Origin: Ramlibacter terrae
GTDB lineage: Bacteria > Pseudomonadota > Gammaproteobacteria > Burkholderiales > Burkholderiaceae_C
Direction of reading: 5' to 3'
Assembly: GCA_013127575.1 (NCBI GenBank)
Contig: CP053418.1
Location: forward strand, 4,340,001-4,404,000
Length of the DNA stretch: 64,000 bases
The translations under genes were made by a program, and so were the position numbers. Positions 45,375 through 56,182 of the stretch are shown one piece after another (position 1 is the stretch's first letter; the number at the start of each line of letters is the position of its first letter). A model generated the notes under the pieces. It worked only from the letters and a program-made list of their open reading frames with translations, was not told the DNA's origin and made no database searches.

Positions 45375-48300
45375 TCAGCGCGCCAGCACCGCCGCCAGCG
45401 CCACCCCGGTGTGCGTTCCCTGCGCCACCACCGCCTCCGGCGGCGCCGCGGCCACCACCTTGCCGCCGGCCGTTCCGCCGTCCGGGCCGAGGTCGATGAT
45501 CCAGTCGGCTTCGGCGATCACGTCCGGTCGTGCTCGATCACGACCACGCTGTGGCCGCCGTCCACCAGCCGGTGCAGCACGCGGATCAGCCGCTCGACGT
45601 CGGCCATGTGCAGGCCCACCGTGGGTTCGTCCAGCACGTACAGCGTGTGCGGCGCCTTCTGCCCGCGGCGCGTGATGTCGTCGCGCACCTTCGACAGCTC
45701 GGTCACCAGCTTGATCCGCTGCGCCTCGCCGCCGGAAAGCGTCGGCGACGGCTGCCCCAGCGTGAGGTAGCCCAGGCCGACGTCGCGCAGCAACTGCAGC
45801 GGGTGGCTGATGTTGGTCATCGAAGCGAAGAACTCCACCGCCTCGTCCACCTCCATCTGCAGCACGTCGCCGATGCTCTTGCCGCGCCAGGTGACGGCCA
45901 GCGTCTCCGGGTTGAAGCGCGCGCCGTGGCAGGCCTCGCATGGAATCTTCACGTCCGGCAGGAAGCTCATCGCGATGGTGCGCACGCCCTGCCCTTCGCA
46001 CAGCGCGCAGCGGCCTTCGCCGGTGTTGAACGAGAAGCGGCCGGGGCCATAGCCGCGGGCCCGCGCCTCCAGCGTGTCCGCAAACAGCTTGCGGATCGTG
46101 TCCCAGAAGCCGATGTAGGTCGCCGGGCAGGAGCGCGGCGTCTTGCCGATCGGCGTCTGGTCCACTTCCAGCACGCGGTCGACCGACTGGTAGCCGTCCA
46201 CCGACCTGCAGCCGCTCCACTTCGGGTGCTTGCCGGCTTCGTCGGCGTCGCGTCCCGCCTTGGTCGTGCGCTGCTGCACGGCCGCCTGCACGTTGTGCAG
46301 CAGCACGTCGCGCGCCAGCGTCGACTTGCCGGAGCCCGAGACGCCGGTGACGACCACCAGGCGCTGCAGCGGCACGTCGACGTCGACGTCGTCGAGGTTG
46401 TGCAGGTCGGCGCCGTGCAGCCGCAGGAAGTGCTGCGCCGGTGCCGCGATGGCTTCGTCCGCCGGGGCGATCGCCTCCTCGCCCTTGGCGATCCGCTTGA
46501 TCAGCGCCTTGGCCTTCTTCGCCTTGTCCTTCGCCGACTCGTAGACCGGCCGCTCCACCAGCAGCACGTCGCGCATCGCGCCGATGCCGCGCCGCGGCTT
46601 CAGCGGATGCTTCATCGCGTGCAGCAGGTAGCGGCCGGTCTGCGACTCTTCCGCCTGCGTCACGTCGGTCACCGATCCTTGCGCCACCAGGCGGCCGCCG
46701 CGCTTGCCGGCGCTCGGCCCGATGTCGATGATGTGGTCGGCGCGCCGGATCGTGTCCTCGTCGTGCTCCACCACCACCAGCGTGTTGCCCTTGCCGCCGA
46801 GCTTGTGCAGCGCGTCGAGCAGGATCTGGTTGTCACGCGCATGCAGGCCGATGGTCGGCTCGTCGAGCACGTAGCAGACGCCCTGCAGGTTGGAGCCGAG
46901 CTGCGCCGCCAGCCGGATGCGCTGCGCCTCGCCGCCGGAGAGCGTGGGCGCGCCGCGATCGAGCGTGAGGTAGCCCGGGCCGACCTCCTCCAGAACTCGA
47001 GCCGCGAACGGATCTCGGGGATCAGGTCGCGCGCGATGCCGGTTTCGCGCGTGCTCAGCACGCCTTCCACCTGCAGGCTCTCGATCCAGCGCCGCACGTC
47101 CTTCACCGAGAGGGCGGCCACGTCGGCGATGCCGGTCTTGTCGAAGCGCACCGCGCGCGCCTGCGGGTTCAGCCGCGTGCCATGGCAGCAGCTGCAGGCT
47201 TCGTCGGTGAGGTCTTCCACCTCGGGCTCGGCGAAGGTCTGCTCGCGCCCCTTGTCCTCGGCGGCGAACAGCGTGTCGTCGAAAGCCTGGCGCTGCTCGC
47301 GCGTGAGCTTGACGCCGGTGCCGACGCACTCCGGGCACCAGCCGTGCTTGCTGTTGTACGAGAACAGGCGCGGGTCGAGCTCGGGGTAGCTGGTGGCGCA
47401 AACCGGACACGCGCGCAGCGTGGAGAACACCTCCACCTTGCCCACGGAATCCTGCAGGCCGATGCCGTTCAGGAATGCCGCCTTGAGCCCGTCGAGCGGC
47501 GCCAGCACGTGCAGGATGCCCTTGCCGTGTTCGAGCGCCGTGCCGATCTTCTCGCGCAGCAGCGCCTCGTTGGCCGGCGTGATGTCGAGGTCGCACACCG
47601 GCAGCTCGATGGTGTGCTCCTTGAAGCGGTCGATGCGCGGGAAGCCGGTGGTGGGCAGGAAGTGCCCGTCCACCCGCAGGTGCGTGTAGCCGCGCGGCCG
47701 CGCCCAGTCGGCGAGCTCGGTGTAGACGCCCTTGCGGTTGACCACCAGCGGCGCCATCAGCCCGACGTGCTGGCCCTTGTAGCGCTTCATGATCTGCGCC
47801 ACGATGGTGTCGGGGTTCTGCGGCCGCACTTCGGCGCCGTCCTTCACGCAGTGCTGCACGCCCAGCTTGACGTACAGCAGGCGCAGGAAGTGCCACACCT
47901 CGGTGGTCGTGCCGACGGTGGACTTGCGGCCGCCGCGCGACAGCCGCTGCTCGATGGCGACGGTCGGCGGAATGCCGTACACCGCATCCACTTCGGGCCG
48001 GCCTGCCGGCTGCACGATGGACCGCGCATAGGCGTTCAGCGATTCGAGGTAGCGCCGCTGGCCCTCGTTGAACAGGATGTCGAAGGCGAGCGTGGATTTG
48101 CCCGAACCGGACACGCCCGTGATCACGCTGAACTTGTTGTGCGGGATGTCGACCGAGAGCGACTTGAGGTTGTGCTCCTTCGCATTCACGATCTGGATGG
48201 CCTGCGGCCGCGGCACGGCGGCGTTCGCCTTGCGCAGCTCGGGCAGCCGCTCCGAGATGATGCCCAGCGCGCCGTCGTACTCGCGCAGCGCCTTCGCCGT

Positions 48301-51220
48301 GTGCGAGGTCGGGTGCAGCTTCACTTCTTCCGGCGGCCCCTCGGCCACCAGCAGGCCGCCGGCGTCGCCGCCTTCCGGCCCCGGGTCCAGCAGCCAGTCG
48401 GCCGCGCGGATCACGTCCAGGTTGTGCTCGATGACGATCAGCGAGTGGCCGGCTTCGAGCAGCTTGCGCAGCGCGCGCATCAGCTTGGCGATGTCGTCGA
48501 AGTGCAGCCCGGTGGTCGGCTCGTCGAACAGGAACAGCGTGCCCTTGGTGGCCAGCCGCTGACGGCTCGATGCCGATGAGCGCGCCGCTTCGGCGAGGAA
48601 GCCCGCCAGCTTCAGCCGCTGCGATTCGCCGCCCGAAAGCGTCGGCACCGGCTGGCCCAGCTTCACGTATTCCAGTCCCACGTCGACGATCGGCTGCAGC
48701 GCGCGGATCACGTCGCGGTCATTGGCGAACAGCGACGCGGCTTCGCTCACCGTCAGGTCCAGCACGTCGGCCACGTTCAGCCGGCGGGCCTGCACCGCGC
48801 CGATCGGCTGGCGCTCGATGTGCACCTCGAGGATCTCGGGGCGGTAGCGCTTGCCGTCGCAGTCGGGGCAGCGCAGGTAGACGTCGGAGAGGAACTGCAT
48901 CTCCACGTGTTCGTAGCCCGAGCCGCCACAGGTGGGGCAGCGGCCGTCGCCCGAGTTGAAGCTGAACTTCGATCCGGTGTAGCCGCGCTGCTTGGCCAGC
49001 GGCGAGGTCGCGAAGATCTCGCGGATGCTGTCCCACGCGCCCACGTAGCTCACGGGGTTGGAACGCGCCGTCTTGCCGATCGGCGACTGGTCGACGAAGA
49101 CGACGTCGCTCAGGTGGTCCGCCCCGAGCAGGCGGTCGTGCACGCCGGGCGCATCGGTGGAGCGGCCGAAGTGGCGCAGCAGCGCCGGCGCCAGGATGTC
49201 CTGCACCAGGCTCGACTTGCCGGAGCCGGAAACGCCCGTAACCACCACCATGCGCTGCAGCGGGAATTCCACCGACAGGTTCTGCAGGTTGTGCTCGCGC
49301 GCGCCTTCCAGCACGAGACGCGGCGTAGCCGGCGTGACAGCGCGCTTGAAACCCATGCCGACGTGCTTGCGCGCACCGAGGTAGGCGCCGGTCAGCGTGT
49401 CGGCGTGCCGCAGTTCGTCGGTGGTGCCGTCGAACACGATCTGGCCTCCGCGCTCGCCCGGGCCCGGGCCCATGTCGATGATGCGATCGGCCGCGACCAT
49501 CACGGCCGGGTCGTGCTCCACCACCACCAGCGTGTTGCCGGCGTCACGCAGCCGGTGCATGGCCTGCGTGATGCGGTTCATGTCGCGCGGATGCAGGCCG
49601 ATGCTGGGCTCGTCGAGCACGAACAGCGTGTTCACCAGCGAGGTGCCGAGCGCGGTGGTCAGGTTGATCCGCTGCACTTCGCCGCCGGAAAGCGTGCGGC
49701 TCTGCCGGTCCAGCGTCAGGTAGCCGATGCCGACGTCCACCGGTACTTGAGCCGCGTGTTGATCTCCTCGAACAGCAGCTTGAGCGCCTGCAGTTCGCCG
49801 CCGCCCGCGTGCGCTTCGGCCTCGGGCTCGACCCGCGCGAAGAACTTCCGCAGCCGGTCGATCGGCAGCATCATCAGGTCGTGCAGGCACAGGCCCGGCA
49901 GCGCCTCGAGCTGCTCGCGGGTCCACTGCACGCCCACCGGCATGAAGCGCTTCTCGGGCGCCAGCACCGCATCGGCGTCCTGCTTGCTGCCCGGCGCCAG
50001 ATCAGGCTGTCGGTCTTCAGGCGCGCGCCGGCGCACACCTCGCACGGCGTGTAGCTGCGGTACTTCGACAGCAGCACGCGGATGTGCATCTTGTAGGCCT
50101 TGCTCTCCCGGTATTCGAAGAAGCGCTTGACCCCGTACCACTTCTTGTTCCACTCGCCGTCGCGGTAGCCCGGCACGCCGTGGATCACCCAGTGCTGCTG
50201 CTGCAGCGTCAGGCGCGACCACGGCGTGTCGCGCGGGATGCCGGCCGCCTCGGCGTGCCGCATCAGGTCCTCCTGCGACTCGGACCAGGCCGGTGTCTGG
50301 AAGGTCTTGATGGCGCCGCCGCGCAGCGTGAGCTTGTCGTTGGGGATCACCAGCCCGTAATCGACGCCGATCACGCGCCCGAAGCCGCGGCACGTCTCGC
50401 ACGCGCCCACCGGCGAGTTGAACGAGAACATCGAAGGCACGGGGTCGCTGTAGCGGATGTCGCTCTCGGGGCAATGCAGGCCGGTGGAGAACTTCCACAC
50501 TTCGGCGCTGCCTTCGTCGCCCGCGTACACCGTCAGCCGGCCGCTGCCGCGCTTGAGGCCCACTTCGATGGCTTCGATGGCGCGCGCCTTCTCCACGCCC
50601 CGGATGCGGAAGCGGTCGGCCACCACGTCGAGCACCTTGCGCGGACCGGTGGGCGTCGCGACTTCGCGCTCCGCCTGCACGCGCGTGAAGCCGCTGGCGG
50701 ACAGCCACTGCTCCACTTCTTCCTGCGTGGTCACGGCCGGTAGCTCGACGGGGAAGGTCAGCACGAGGCGCGGATCGCTGTCCTTGCTGCGGCTCATCAG
50801 CTGCTCGTAGATTGTCTCGGGCGAGTCGTGCCGCACCTGCAGCGCCGTCTGCCGGTCGAACAGCTGGGCCGCGCGCGCGAACAGCAGCTTCAGGTGGTCG
50901 TTCAGCTCGGTCATCGTGCCGACCGTGGAGCGCGACGAGCGCACCGGGTTGGTCTGGTCGATGGCGATCGCCGGCGGCACGCCTTCGACGCGGTCGACCG
51001 CGGGCTTGTCCATGCGGTCGAGGAACTGGCGCGCATAGGCGGAGAAGGTCTCCACGTAGCGCCGCTGGCCTTCGGCGTAGAGCGTGTCGAAGACCAGGCT
51101 GGACTTGCCGGAGCCGCTGGGACCCGTGACGACCGTCAGCTCGCCGGTGCGCAGGTCGATGTCGAGATTCTTGAGGTTGTGCTGTCTGGCGCCGCGGATG
51201 CGGATCGTTCCCCGGGACAT
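45375..51220 (-). CDS. uvrA: Double-length UvrA (excinuclease ABC subunit A, fused tandem form)
   Basis: About 1950 residues, twice the usual UvrA. Four Walker A loops are seen: [16 protein letters not shown] (51.1 kb), [15 protein letters not shown] (49.2 kb), [16 protein letters not shown] (48.1 kb) and [16 protein letters not shown] (46.3 kb), with matching signature blocks [33 protein letters not shown] and [11 protein letters not shown]. Zinc modules include [14 protein letters not shown] with [11 protein letters not shown] and [14 protein letters not shown] with [11 protein letters not shown]. Residues from about 1010 repeat the UvrA plan ([20 protein letters not shown]). Breaks occur near 49995, 49740, 48565, 46995, 46205 and 45530. 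It is a damage sensor of nucleotide excision repair, or the UvrA2-like tolerance type. A normal uvrA may exist elsewhere. Confidence 0.9.
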
Positions 51221-51377
51221 GGAGGCCTTCTGGAGAGCAAGGCGGAACATTCTAGGGACCGCGGGGTGCCATTGCCGGGCTGGGGTCTTCCGACCGGAGC
51301 GGCCGGCCATGTCCTACACCGCCCGCATGCCACCGCACCGAACCTGCGGAGCGTTCCCGCTGTCCCCGGTTCCCGCC

Positions 51378-51662
51378 ATGCCCGATTTTCCCGACGCTGC
51401 CCTCGAATCGATTCGCCACCAGTTGCTCGCGATGCTGGACGACTGCGACAGTTTCGATTGCGAGCGGCTGCGGTGGCGCCTGCACACCGCCGATTGCGCG
51501 CAGGACCTTTGGCTGCTGCGCACCGCGGTCCGCGACATGGTCGCGGCCCAGCATTGCGGCGGGCAGGCGACCGAACGCGTCGACCGCCTCGAGGGCGCGT
51601 TCCGGCGCGTGCTGCCCGGCACTGGAACTTACCCCATCGACACTGTCGAGATGAGTCCCTAG
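51378..51662 (+). CDS. Small hypothetical protein
   Basis: 94 residues from MPDFPDAALESIRHQLLAML; ATG 51309 would add 23. Mostly helical, with DDCDSFDCERLRWRLHTADC and LWLLRTAVRDMVAAQHCGGQ; four cysteines. No membrane segment. Not recognised as a family. It precedes the receptor gene by 35 bases, so they may be co-transcribed. Confidence 0.55.
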   Translation: MPDFPDAALESIRHQLLAMLDDCDSFDCERLRWRLHTADCAQDLWLLRTAVRDMVAAQHCGGQATERVDRLEGAFRRVLPGTGTYPIDTVEMSP

Positions 51663-51697
51663 ACTGGTTGCGCCAGCATTTGGCGCAAGGGGACGAA

Positions 51698-52799
51698 GTG
51701 AAGCATTGGATCATCGCCGCGGCCGCGCTCATGCCGGTCCCGGCATCCGCCCAGCTCCTGATCGGCCAGACCGCCGGTTTCAGCGGGCCGGTGGCGGCGG
51801 GCGTCAAGGAAACGACCGAGGGCGCGAAGCTGTGGCTCGACAGCATCAACGCCGGGGGCGGCGTCAACGGCCAGCAGATCCAGCTCGTCTCGATGGACGA
51901 CAAGTTCGAGCCGGCGCTGGCCGCGGCCAACGCCAAGGTGCTGATCGACGAAAAGAAGGTGCTCGCGCTCTTCCTCAACCGGGGCACGCCGCACACGCAG
52001 GCGATCATCCCGCTGCTCGACGCGCAGGGCGTGCCGCTGGTGGCGCCGTCCACCGGCGCGATGGTGCGCACCAGCCGGTGCAGAAGAACATCTTCAACGT
52101 GCGCGCCACCTACCAGCGCGAAGCCGAGAAGGCCATCAGCCACCTGCACACCCAGGGCATCACCCGCATCGCCGTGGTGCACGCCGACGACAGCTTCGGC
52201 GCCGACGGCCTCGCCGGCGCGGCGAAGGGCTTCACCAAGGCCGGCTTCGCGCCGGTGGCCACGATCAAGGCCGACCGCAGCAAGCCGGACTTCGGGCAGA
52301 TCATCCCGGCCATCGTGCAGAAGGAAGCGCAGGCCGTCCTCTGGATCGCTTCCGGCAACTCCGTCGCCGATGGCGTCAAGGCGCTGCGCACCGCGAAGTC
52401 GGCGGCGCAGGTGGTGACGCTGTCCAACAATGCCTCCAGCGGGTTCATCATCAAGAGCCCGGGCGACCAGGCGCGGGGCGTGGTCGTCACGCAGGTCTTC
52501 CCCTACGAGCGCTCCTACGCCTACGGCTTCGTCAAGGAGGCCATGGCGCTGGCCGGCAAGAAGGGGGTGGAGGACCTCAGCCCCGCCATGCTCGAGGGCT
52601 TTGCCGCCGCCAAGGTGCTGGTGGAAGGGCTGCGCCGCGCGGGCCCGAACCCGACGCGCGCCAAGCTGCAGGCGGCGCTCGAGGGCATCCGGAACTTCGA
52701 CCTCGGAGGCCTGGAAGTGAGCTTCGCCGCCGATGACCACACCGGCCGGACTTCGCCGACCTGTCGATCATCACGGGCGACGGACGCTTCCGCCGCTGA
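51698..52799 (+). CDS. ABC-type branched-chain amino-acid/amide receptor-like protein (Peripla_BP_6)
   Basis: About 367 residues from GTG 51698 (AAGGGG 8 bases upstream). VKHWIIAAAALMPVPASAQ is the signal peptide. Blocks are LIGQTAGFSGPVAAGVKETT, LWLDSINAGGGVNGQQIQLV, THTQ-type TPHTQAIIPLLDAQGVPLVA, RIAVVHADDSFGADGLAGAA and AAKVLVEGLRRAGPNPTRAK. Breaks near 52080 and 52745; restored, it ends FADLSIITGDGRFRR. A periplasmic type-I solute-binding protein without permease genes next to it; the ligand is unknown. Confidence 0.88.
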
Positions 52800-52802
52800 C
52801 GG

Positions 52803-52961
52803 CTACTTGGCGGCCGACGCCGGCGCGGCCGGCTCGGCCGGCGCGTGCACGGCGTCCGCGCCGTGCTTCTCGCCCGACATGTCGATCTTGTCGCCGCCCT
52901 TGGCGATGACGTAGAGGGCGACGGCCGCGAACACGACGAAGCCGAGAACGAGTTTCCACAT
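52803..52961 (-). CDS. 52-residue single-helix membrane protein
   Basis: Starts MWKLVLGFVVFAAVALYVIA at ATG 52961, a clean single N-terminal membrane helix, then KGGDKIDMSGEKHGADAVHA and an Ala/Pro-rich tail ending PASAAK. GGAG lies about 9 bases upstream. It follows the MHS transporter gene by 66 bases on the same strand and may be its accessory peptide; that is inference. It is short enough to be missed by automatic calling. Confidence 0.7.
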   Translation of the reverse strand: MWKLVLGFVVFAAVALYVIAKGGDKIDMSGEKHGADAVHAPAEPAAPASAAK

Positions 52962-53027
52962 CTTCCATGTCTCCGGGATGGCTGGCCAAAGTGCCCTGGC
53001 GGGCAGGGCACTTCAGTCAGCGATCGC

Positions 53028-54698
53028 TCAGTCGCGGGCGTAGATGTCCACGTCCTTGGTTTCCTTGATGAACAGCGTGCCGATCACGAAGGTGGCGGCG
53101 GCGATGATGATCGGGTACCAGAGGCCGTTGTACATGTTGCCGGTCTGCGCCACGATCGCGAACGCCGTGGTGGGCAGCAGGCCGCCGAACCAGCCGTTGC
53201 CGATGTGGTACGGCAGGCTCATCGACGTGTAGCGGATGCGCGTCGGGAACATCTCGACCAGCATCGCGGCGATCGGGCCGTACACCATCGTCACCAGGAT
53301 CACCGGGTAGGTCAGGATCAGCGCCACCATGAACTTGTTCATCTTGGCGGGGTCGGCCTTGGTCGGGTAGCCCGCGGCCTTCAACGCATCGGCCACGCCC
53401 TTCTTGAACGCGGCGTCCTTGGCCTTGGCTTCATCGGCGCCGATGCCCTTGCTGCTGTAGCCCGGGATCACGGTCTCGCCGACCTTGATCGAGGCGACGG
53501 TGCCGGCCGGGGCTTCGGCGTTGTCGTAGCTCACCGAGGCGCCGGCCAGCACCTGCTTGGCGATGTCGCACGAGCTGGTGAACTTGACGGTGCCGGTGGG
53601 GTTGAACTGGAACGAGCACTCGTTGGGGTCGGCCGTGATCACCACCTTGTTGGCGGCTTGCGCGGCGGCCGGTCCGGGTTGGCGGCGCGGGTCAGCGCAC
53701 CGAACACCGGGAAGTAGGTCAGCGCGGCCAGCAGGCAGCCGGCCATGATGATCGGCTTGCGGCCGATCTTGTCCGACAGCGCGCCGAACACGATGAAGAA
53801 CGGCGTGCCGACCAGCAGCGCGATCGCCACCATGATGTTGGCCGTGGTGGCGTCCACCTTCAGCGCCTGCGTCATGAAGAACAGCGCGTAGAACTGGCCC
53901 GAGTACCAGACCACGGCACGGCCGGCGGTCAGGCCGACCAGCGCCAGGATCACGATCTTCAGGTTCTTCCACTGGCCGAACGATTCGGTCAGCGGCGCCT
54001 TCGAGGTCTTGCCCTCGGCCTTCATCTTCTGGAAGGCCGGCGACTCGTGCATCGACAGGCGGATCCAACCGAGATGCCCAGCAGGATGATCGACAGCAGG
54101 AACGGGATGCGCCAGCCCCAGTCGGCGAAGTCGGCTTCGCCCATGGCCGTGCGCACGCCGGGATCACCAGCAGCGACAGGAACAGGCCCAGCGTCGCGGT
54201 GGTCTGGATCCAGGCCGTGTACGCGCCGCGCTTGCCCTGCGGCGAGTGCTCGGCGACATAGGTCGCGGCGCCGCCGTACTCGCCGCCGAGGGCGAGGCCC
54301 TGCAGCAGGCGCAGCGCGATCAGGATGATGGGCGCGGCCACGCCGATGCTGGCGTAGGTGGGGAGGATGCCGACGATGAACGTCGACAGGCCCATGATCA
54401 GGATGGTGACCAGGAAGGTGTACTTGCGGCCGATCATGTCGCCGAGGCGGCCGAAGAAGATGGCGCCGAACGGCCGCACGATGAAGCCGGCGGCGAAGGC
54501 CAGCAGCGCGAAGATGAAGGCCGAGCCCGCATCGAGGCCGGAGAAGAACTGCTTGGCGATGATCGCGGCCAGCGAGCCGTACAGGTAGAAGTCGTACCAC
54601 TCGAACACGGTGCCGAGCGAAGAGGCGAAGATGACCTTCCTCTCCTCGGGCGTCATCGGCCGTGCCACGGGGGCGGCGGTTGCACTGGCTGTTGCCAT
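53028..54698 (-). CDS. MHS-family major facilitator transporter with a large periplasmic insert
   Basis: About 557 residues. Family motifs are LGTVFEWYDFYLYGSLAAII, RPFGAIFFGRLGDMIGRKYT, LRLLQGLALGGEYGGAATYV and DKIGRKPIIMAGCL. Between about residues 355 and 455 lies a soluble insert with two cysteines (NECSFQFNPTGTVKF, TSSCDIAKQVLAGASVSYD) before the last membrane segments (NKFMVALILTYPVILVTM and onward). Breaks are near 54160, 54065 and 53675. The ProP/ShiA group imports osmolytes or organic acids with protons; the substrate is unknown. Confidence 0.88.
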   Translation of the reverse strand: MATASATAAPVARPMTPEERKVIFASSLGTVFEWYDFYLYGSLAAIIAKQFFSGLDAGSAFIFALLAFAAGFIVRPFGAIFFGRLGDMIGRKYTFLVTILIMGLSTFIVGILPTYASIGVAAPIILIALRLLQGLALGGEYGGAATYVAEHSPQGKRGAYTAWIQTTATLGLFLSLLVIPACARPWAKPTSPTGAGASRSCCRSSCWASRLDPPVDARVAGLPEDEGRGQDLEGAADRIVRPVEEPEDRDPGAGRPDRRPCRGLVLGPVLRAVLHDAGAEGGRHHGQHHGGDRAAGRHAVLHRVRRAVGQDRPQADHHGRLPAGRADLLPGVRCADPRRQPGPAAAQAANKVVITADPNECSFQFNPTGTVKFTSSCDIAKQVLAGASVSYDNAEAPAGTVASIKVGETVIPGYSSKGIGADEAKAKDAAFKKGVADALKAAGYPTKADPAKMNKFMVALILTYPVILVTMVYGPIAAMLVEMFPTRIRYTSMSLPYHIGNGWFGGLLPTTAFAIVAQTGNMYNGLWYPIIIAAATFVIGTLFIKETKDVDIYARD

Positions 54699-54835
54699 GC
54701 TTGTCTCCGTGGTTGGTGTAGTGAGAGGCGCATTCTTCGCCGCCGCTCTGACCCTGCTCTGACGTGAAACCAACCGGGGCTTGCGCCGAACTGAACGCGC
54801 CCTGACGGATTAGGGTGAAACCCGCGGAAGCGGTT

Positions 54836-55474
54836 TCACGATGTGGGGCGTGCGATGCCGACCGGGACCGAGACGTCCCATGCACCTGACGCGAACCACG
54901 CATCGCCTTGCAGGCAAGCCCGCAGCATCGCCAGCCCGTCGAAGCCCCAGAACAGCTTGCCGTCCACCTCGCAGGTGGGCACGCCGAAGAGGCCGCGCGC
55001 GATGGCGGCTTCGGTGTTGGCCTTCAGCTCCGACTTGACCGCGTCGCCCGCCGGATCGCGCACCGGCTGCAGTTGCTGCTGCAAGGCCTGCAGCCGCGGC
55101 GCATCGGCGGCCTCCGCCCCGCCGCGCCAGACATGGCGCAGGACGGTTTCGGCCACGTAGCGATTGACCTTGCCGTCGGTGCCGCATGCGAGCGCGAGCC
55201 GCAGCAAGGCGAGCGGGTTGAACGGGTGCGCCGCCGGCATCTGCATCGGGATGCCGTGCGCCTGCGCGAGCCACAGCACCTGCCGGTACGTCCAGTCGCG
55301 CTTGGGCGCGATCTCCGCCGGCCCGAGCTGGCCGTGGTGCTTGAGGAAGCCGGCGAACAGCACCGGGCGGTACTCGACGTCGTAGCTCAGTCCCTGCAGC
55401 GCCTGCGGCAGGTGCTCGAACGCGAGGTACGCGTACGGCGAGATGACGTCGAAGTGGAAGGTGACGCGCTTCAT
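54836..55474 (-). CDS. DsbA-like 2-hydroxychromene-2-carboxylate isomerase family protein
   Basis: Intact, 212 residues. MKRVTFHFDVISPYAYLAFE is the kappa-GST/DsbA-fold start with the SPYAYL motif in place of a CxxC; RPVLFAGFLKHHGQLGPAEI and ARGLFGVPTCEVDGKLFWGF follow. In naphthalene degraders such enzymes use glutathione to isomerise ring-cleavage products; here no other aromatic genes are adjacent, so a general glutathione transferase role is as likely. It overlaps the DUF1289 gene (ATGA). Confidence 0.86.
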   Translation of the reverse strand: MKRVTFHFDVISPYAYLAFEHLPQALQGLSYDVEYRPVLFAGFLKHHGQLGPAEIAPKRDWTYRQVLWLAQAHGIPMQMPAAHPFNPLALLRLALACGTDGKVNRYVAETVLRHVWRGGAEAADAPRLQALQQQLQPVRDPAGDAVKSELKANTEAAIARGLFGVPTCEVDGKLFWGFDGLAMLRACLQGDAWFASGAWDVSVPVGIARPTS

Positions 55475-55698
55475 GCCGCATCCGCCCGCGCGCGCCGCGC
55501 CAGTTCCTGCCACAGCACGCGGCGCTGCCCGTCGGGCATCATTCCCCAGGCAGCGATCTCGTCGAGCGTGCGGAAGCAGCCCTCGCACAGTTCGGTGTCC
55601 GCATCCATGCGGCAGATGGAAATGCAGGGTGACGGCACAGCGCGGTCGGCGCGCAGTTCGCGCGCCGTCTCCAGCAGGAGCTCGGCGGCCGGGGTCAT
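55471..55698 (-). CDS. DUF1289 protein
   Basis: Intact, 75 residues. The four-cysteine pattern PSPCISICRMDADTELCEGC followed by FRTLDEIAAWGMM is the DUF1289 signature, a probable small metal-binding protein of unknown role. It is linked by 4-base overlaps to genes on both sides. Confidence 0.9.
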   Translation of the reverse strand: MTPAAELLLETARELRADRAVPSPCISICRMDADTELCEGCFRTLDEIAAWGMMPDGQRRVLWQELARRARADAA

Positions 55699-56182
55699 GC
55701 GGCCGGGGGCTGCACCACGTCGGCCACCGGCGCGCCGGTGAGCTGCTCGAGGTCCTGCGGGCGCAGCTTGAAGACGCCGTGCGGGTGGCCCGCGGCCGCC
55801 CAGATCTCGTCAAAGCGGAACAGTTCGCGGTCGATCAGCGTCACGGGCGGCTGCGCATGGGCGATCGGCGACACGCCGCCGATGGAAAAGCCGGTGCGGC
55901 TCTTGACGAACTCGGCGTCCGCGCGGCCGGTCTTGCCGACCAGCGCATCCACCTTCTTCTCGTCGACCCGGCGGTCGCCGGAGGTGATGACCAGCACCGC
56001 TGCATCGTCCGACTTGCGCCGGAAGATGATGCTCTTGGCGATCTGGCCGACGGGATGGCTTGCTGCGCGGTGCGCGCGGCGTCGTCGAGCATCACCGGCG
56101 TGTGCGGATGGCCCTTCTCCTGCAGCGCGCGCGCCACGCGCTGCACGCCTTCGGGGAGCGAATGCAGTTCAGCGCCGCACAT
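55695..56182 (-). CDS. YbaK/EbsC-family aminoacyl-tRNA deacylase
   Basis: About 163 residues. MCGAELHSLPEGVQRVARAL and HTPVMLDDAARTAQQAI lead, across a break near 56055, to IIFRRKSDDAAVLVITSGDR with the conserved Lys, then KTGRADAEFVKSRTGFSIGG and VSPIAHAQPPVTLIDREL. The GFSIGGVSP block is the substrate pocket of YbaK/ProX-type editing enzymes, which clear mischarged tRNA-Pro or similar. Its start overlaps the HMG-CoA lyase stop (TGATG). Confidence 0.9.
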
